Below, piece after piece: positions 61,978 through 64,000 of a stretch of 64,000 bases of DNA (position 1 is its first letter; each line of letters opens with the position of its first letter). Source of the stretch: an uncultured Methylophilaceae bacterium (GTDB lineage Bacteria > Pseudomonadota > Gammaproteobacteria > Burkholderiales > Methylophilaceae). A program made the translations under genes and the position numbers. Location: positions 1 through 64,000 of the forward strand of contig CAILHX010000006.1 of NCBI GenBank assembly GCA_903834185.1. Reading direction: 5' to 3'. The notes under the pieces were generated by a model, which made no database searches, was not told where the DNA came from, and was given only the letters and a program-made list of their open reading frames with translations.

Positions 61978-64000
61978 CTAACTGCTGAAATGTCTGGGTG
62001 CGGGCTTTTTAAAGTTGCCGACTCTGCCTTTGACTTCAGTTGCTCGGCGTTTGACAGCGGCTTTAGCACTTCCCATAGGCTGATAGCTAGGCACCAAGTG
62101 TTGCTTGCCGTTACCGATCAGGTCCGCTCTTCCCATTTCCTTGAGTGCATCACGCAGAATAGGCCAGTTGTTGGGATCGTGGTAACGCAAAAATGCCTTA
62201 TGCAGCTTGCGCTTGCCGCTGGCTCTGGGTATCGCGACATCTTCACTGGATTTAGTGACCTTGCGTAACGGGTTTTTGCCACTATGGTACATGGCAGTTG
62301 CCATAGCCATGGGGGTAGGGGTGAAAGTCTGCACCTGATCCAAACGGAAGTTGTTTTGTTTGAGCCATAATGCCAGATTCAGCATATCTTCATCGGTGGT
62401 TCCCGGGTGTGCAGCGATGAAATAGGGGATGAGGTATTGTTCCTTGCCGGCTTCCTTGCTGAATTTCTCGAACATGGCTTTAAACTCGTTATAAGCCCCC
62501 ATGCCCGGCTTCATCATTTTGGAAAGCACGTTTTCTTCGCTATGTTCCGGCGCGATCTTCAGATAGCCGCCTACATGGTGCTGCACGAGCTCCTTGACGT
62601 ATTCCGGTGATTTGACGGCGAGATCGTAACGCAGTCCGGAACCTATCAGTACCTTTTTGATGCCTGGCAGCGCGCGCGTCTTGCGGTAGAGCTGGATCAG
62701 GGATGAATGGTCGGTATTCAGGTTTTCACAAACACCGGGATAAACGCATGATAGTTTGCGACACGCGGATTCTATTTTCTCGCTTTTACAGGCGATACGA
62801 TACATATTCGCGGTGGGGCCGCCGAGATCGGAGATCACGCCGGTAAAACCTTCCACCTTGTCGCGGATCTCTTCCACTTCTTTTAGTATGGATTCTTCAG
62901 AGCGGCTCTGGATGATACGACCTTCGTGTTCGGTGATACTGCAAAAAGTACAGCCGCCAAAGCAGCCGCGCATGATATTGACCGAGAAACGTATCATCTC
63001 CCATGCAGGTATTCTGGCTTTGCCGTAAGCGGGATGCGGCGCACGGGCATAGGCGAGATCGTAAACATAATCCATTTCCCTGGTGGAGAGCGGTATAGGT
63101 GGCGGATTCAGCCAGACTTCTCTATCTCCATGGCGCTGTACCAGGGCACGCGCGTTACCGGGGTTGGCTTCCAGATGCAATACGCGTGATGCGTGGGCAT
63201 ACATTACCGAGTTCACTGCCACCAGTTCGTAATCGGGCAAACGCACTACCTGGCGCTCACGCGGTACTTTTGCCGGGCGGTGGATGACGATGGGCTGTAA
63301 TTCGCTGGTATTCGATGCTTCCGCTGCAGTGGTCGCAGCGGTACTGCATGATGATGCGGCTTCCATCGCATACGGGTCTGGGAGCGCATCCATGCGGCCG
63401 GGTTTATCCATTTGCGTGGAAGCTACTTCCAGCCATCCTTCCGGGATCTCTTTACGCAGTATGGCGCTACCGCGCAGATCGGTGATGTCTTGGATGAGTT
63501 CGCCTTTGGCAAGCCTGTGTGTCAGCTCCACCAACGCACGTTCGGCATTGCCGTAGAGCAGGATGTCTGCCTTGCTGTCTACCAGAACCGAACGGCGTAC
63601 TTTGTCTGACCAGTAATCGTAATGTGCGATCCTGCGCAAACTGGCTTCTATGCTACCGATGACTAAAGGCACATCTGCATAGGCCTCGCGGCAACGTTGT
63701 GAATACACCAGGATCGCTCTATCCGGACGTTTGCCGGCAACGCCTTCCGGCGTATAGGCATCATCAGAGCGTATCTTGCGCTCGGCAGTATAGCGGTTGA
63801 CCATGCTATCCATGTTGCCCGCAGTGATCCCAAAGTACAGGTTAGGTTTGCCCAGCGTTTTGAATGCGTCTGCCGACTGCCAATCGGGCTGGGCGATGAT
63901 GCCGACTCGAAAGCCCTGTGCTTCCAGTAGACGCCCAATCAATGCCATGCCAAAACTGGGATGGTCGATATAAGCATCACCGGTGACCAGGATTACGTCA
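61978..64000 (-). CDS. YgiQ-family radical SAM protein (partial, 5' end beyond window)
   Basis: A radical SAM protein of unknown reaction. The cluster motif is GCFGGCTFC, followed by [18 protein letters not shown]. Other family segments are [32 protein letters not shown], and a basic C-terminal tail ([23 protein letters not shown]). The frame stays open through the right edge, where the residues [18 protein letters not shown] match the YgiQ N-terminus. The true start therefore lies outside the window and the ATG at 63948 is internal. About 674 residues are visible. Confidence 0.92.
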   Translation of the reverse strand, partial: DVILVTGDAYIDHPSFGMALIGRLLEAQGFRVGIIAQPDWQSADAFKTLGKPNLYFGITAGNMDSMVNRYTAERKIRSDDAYTPEGVAGKRPDRAILVYSQRCREAYADVPLVIGSIEASLRRIAHYDYWSDKVRRSVLVDSKADILLYGNAERALVELTHRLAKGELIQDITDLRGSAILRKEIPEGWLEVASTQMDKPGRMDALPDPYAMEAASSCSTAATTAAEASNTSELQPIVIHRPAKVPRERQVVRLPDYELVAVNSVMYAHASRVLHLEANPGNARALVQRHGDREVWLNPPPIPLSTREMDYVYDLAYARAPHPAYGKARIPAWEMIRFSVNIMRGCFGGCTFCSITEHEGRIIQSRSEESILKEVEEIRDKVEGFTGVISDLGGPTANMYRIACKSEKIESACRKLSCVYPGVCENLNTDHSSLIQLYRKTRALPGIKKVLIGSGLRYDLAVKSPEYVKELVQHHVGGYLKIAPEHSEENVLSKMMKPGMGAYNEFKAMFEKFSKEAGKEQYLIPYFIAAHPGTTDEDMLNLALWLKQNNFRLDQVQTFTPTPMAMATAMYHSGKNPLRKVTKSSEDVAIPRASGKRKLHKAFLRYHDPNNWPILRDALKEMGRADLIGNGKQHLVPSYQPMGSAKAAVKRRATEVKGRVGNFKKPAPRHFSS

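Overview
The window looks like a chromosome segment from a methylotrophic betaproteobacterium, probably family Methylophilaceae (inferred). Three things point there. The first 205 bases are the 5' end of a hexulose-6-phosphate synthase gene (ribulose monophosphate pathway), on the minus strand. There is a complete pqqABCDE set for the methanol dehydrogenase cofactor. The housekeeping gene order (fimV-truA-trpFBA-accD-folC-dedD-cvpA-purF-metZ, gyrA-serC-pheA) is typical of betaproteobacteria. Most of the window is well-recognised core genes with short intergenic gaps. No rRNA, tRNA, intact insertion sequence, prophage or CRISPR array was seen.

Layout. 1-625: hps 5' end and a broken REP-associated transposase remnant. 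767-5455: polar hub protein FimV, a CbiQ-like membrane protein and truA. 5476-6531: a secreted YVTN beta-propeller (minus strand). 6722-14329: a compact eight-gene run trpF-trpB-trpA-accD-folC-SPOR protein-cvpA-purF. 14572-15738: metZ behind a terminator-like leader. 15758-16621: a lone formyltransferase. 16923-26796: gyrA-serC-pheA and hisC-aroG, interrupted by cheY, an aldehyde dehydrogenase and its DUF779 partner. 26870-32714: leuB, leuD, leuC, an MmyB-type regulator and cimA (branched-chain amino acids). 32779-39431: a TetR repressor with a divergent RND efflux operon and an AcrR-like operator. 39518-42652: FadL porin and long-chain acyl-CoA synthetase. 42871-46310: pqqA-E. 46396-47917: a Bcr/CflA exporter and the tail of a NAD-kinase-like gene. 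47979-57486: ferredoxin and a complete assimilatory sulfate reduction cluster (tauE-like, cysI, DUF934, cysH, cysD, a TPR-glycosyltransferase-like gene, cysN) divergent from a cysB-type regulator. 57489-64000: a DUF302 protein, a small membrane protein, an RsuA-family pseudouridine synthase, a PAS-GGDEF-EAL protein and the 3' part of a YgiQ radical SAM gene.

How it fits together. Methanol oxidation needs PQQ and delivers formaldehyde to Hps. The other genes supply biosynthesis in a cell living on C1 compounds: tryptophan, phenylalanine, histidine, leucine/isoleucine by the citramalate route, cysteine/methionine from sulfate, purines, fatty acids and folate. The sulfate route is the APS branch, because cysH has the iron-sulfur cysteines of APS reductases and no cysC is seen.

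The least explained parts are a TPR/glycosyltransferase-9-like gene translationally coupled to cysN inside the sulfate operon, a 24-bp perfect palindrome upstream of the aldehyde dehydrogenase, paired hairpins with complementary stems flanking pqqA, a possible attenuator before metZ, and several intergenic inverted-repeat elements. I found no convincing wholly novel system. These are the leads worth checking.
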